Below are positions 63,645 to 64,000 of a stretch of 64,000 bases of DNA, piece after piece. Numbering within the stretch: position 1 is the stretch's first letter; every line of letters begins with the position of its first letter. The DNA comes from Marinilabiliales bacterium (GTDB lineage Bacteria > Bacteroidota > Bacteroidia > Bacteroidales > ML635J-15): assembly GCA_002869385.1 (NCBI GenBank), contig PKTB01000002.1, positions 67,264-131,263 on the forward strand, written 5' to 3'. Below the pieces are notes generated by a model. That model had not been told where the DNA came from and made no database searches. It worked only from the letters and a program-made list of their open reading frames with translations. The position numbers and the translations under genes are program-made.

Positions 63645-64000
63645 AGGACTAGTCCATATTTATACCGGTAATGGAAAAGGTAAAACAACATCTGCTTTTG
63701 GCTTGGCATTAAGAGCTAGTGGTTCAGGTAAGAAAGTATTTATTGCTCAGTTTGTTAAAGGTATGCATTATTCTGAGCTGGATTCAATAAAAAAGCATGA
63801 AAATATTGAATTAAAGCAATTTGGAAGAGACTGTTTTATTGAAAAAGCTCCGGTCTTTGAAGATATAAAAGCTGCTCAGGAGGGATTTGACTATATAAGT
63901 GAAATCTTGGTTAAGGATGACTATGATATGATTATTCTTGATGAGATTTTTATCGCGCTTTTTTATAAGCTTATTCGATCGGAAGATTTAAAGAGAATTA
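63634..64000 (+). CDS. cobO: Corrinoid adenosyltransferase (CobO/BtuR type), 5' part
   Basis: The frame starts at ATG 63634, overlaps the upstream stop, and runs off the window with no stop. The first 122 residues show HIYTGNGKGKTTSAFGLALRA (the P-loop GNGKGKTT), FIAQFVKG and YDMIILDEIFIAL, the CobO/CobA family. It adenosylates cob(I)alamin. B12 is used by methylmalonyl-CoA mutase, whose GTPase partner MeaB is at the other end of this window. Confidence 0.9.
   Translation, partial: MQNKGLVHIYTGNGKGKTTSAFGLALRASGSGKKVFIAQFVKGMHYSELDSIKKHENIELKQFGRDCFIEKAPVFEDIKAAQEGFDYISEILVKDDYDMIILDEIFIALFYKLIRSEDLKRI

Noticed and set aside
1..64000. CRISPR arrays, insertion sequences, prophage or toxin-antitoxin modules
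   Set aside because: No regularly spaced repeats, transposase, integrase, phage structural or paired toxin-antitoxin genes were seen.

Overview
The window (about 34% G+C) reads as a Bacteroidota chromosome, most likely a Bacteroidales-like anaerobe. The evidence is seven type IX secretion (T9SS) C-terminal sorting domains, TAnnTTTG-type -7 promoter boxes, lipoproteins with short lipoboxes, a TonB-dependent receptor of the outer-membrane beta-barrel type, and an [FeFe] hydrogenase. No CRISPR array, insertion sequence, rRNA or tRNA was recognised. One structured RNA, RNase P RNA, is clear.

Layout. 1-10,200: end of a T9SS type B protein, then housekeeping genes (hldD, meaB, a ProX-type tRNA editing protein, prolyl oligopeptidase, deoxynucleoside kinase, a TPR lipoprotein, adk, obg, PAP2). 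10,200-22,450: a Crp/Fnr regulator divergent from a long sulfur locus: TusA, YeeE/YedE permease, four extracytoplasmic rhodaneses, an OprO/P-like porin, DsrE, a second TusA, an MvhD-like protein, two HdrA/QmoAB-like flavoproteins, a small winged-helix protein and a QmoC-like membrane Fe-S protein. 22,500-26,600: secreted PHP/CehA-type protein, ChaN-like protein, T9SS protein. 26,800-34,050: a regulatory gene set (two DRTGG proteins, two HATPase proteins, a PHP protein) and the hydrogenase genes hydX-like/hydB/hydA/hydC. 34,300-50,600: accessory genes, mainly secreted or outer-membrane proteins. 50,600-55,600: rnpB, dapA and others. 55,600-59,400: a redox group (DksA-like, thioredoxin, Trx-Grx fusion, SLAC1/TehA, DUF302, GroES-like). 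59,500-64,000: an operon resembling the Orange Protein (ORP) clusters (DUF134, two NifX-like, DUF5320, DUF89, two MinD ATPases with inserted ferredoxins, then CobO running off the end).

The central biological proposal is a sulfur-to-quinone/electron-transfer locus in a Bacteroidota genome. An outer-membrane porin and lipoprotein rhodaneses would collect sulfane sulfur, YeeE would import it, TusA/DsrE would carry it, and a Qmo/Hdr-like complex would handle the electrons. A palindrome TGTTA-N6-TAACA lies at the promoter of this locus and at both hydrogenase-region promoters. FNR-like ATGAT-N4-(A/G)TCAT boxes lie before the sulfur locus and hydrogenase, and a relative lies before the thioredoxin group. 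Both patterns suggest shared redox control.

A caution affects the reading of everything else. Thirteen in-frame stop codons interrupt twelve otherwise intact genes. At least eleven are explained by one change, G to T at the first base of GAA, GAG or GGA. Conserved motifs fix the lost residue in TusA, MeaB, DUF134 and, less firmly, HydB. Two apparent G-to-V changes at conserved glycines (Obg, DUF134) fit the same signature. Oxidative-damage sequencing error or a real G:C-to-T:A mutation bias are the leading explanations. Affected genes are annotated here over their full span with the stop noted.
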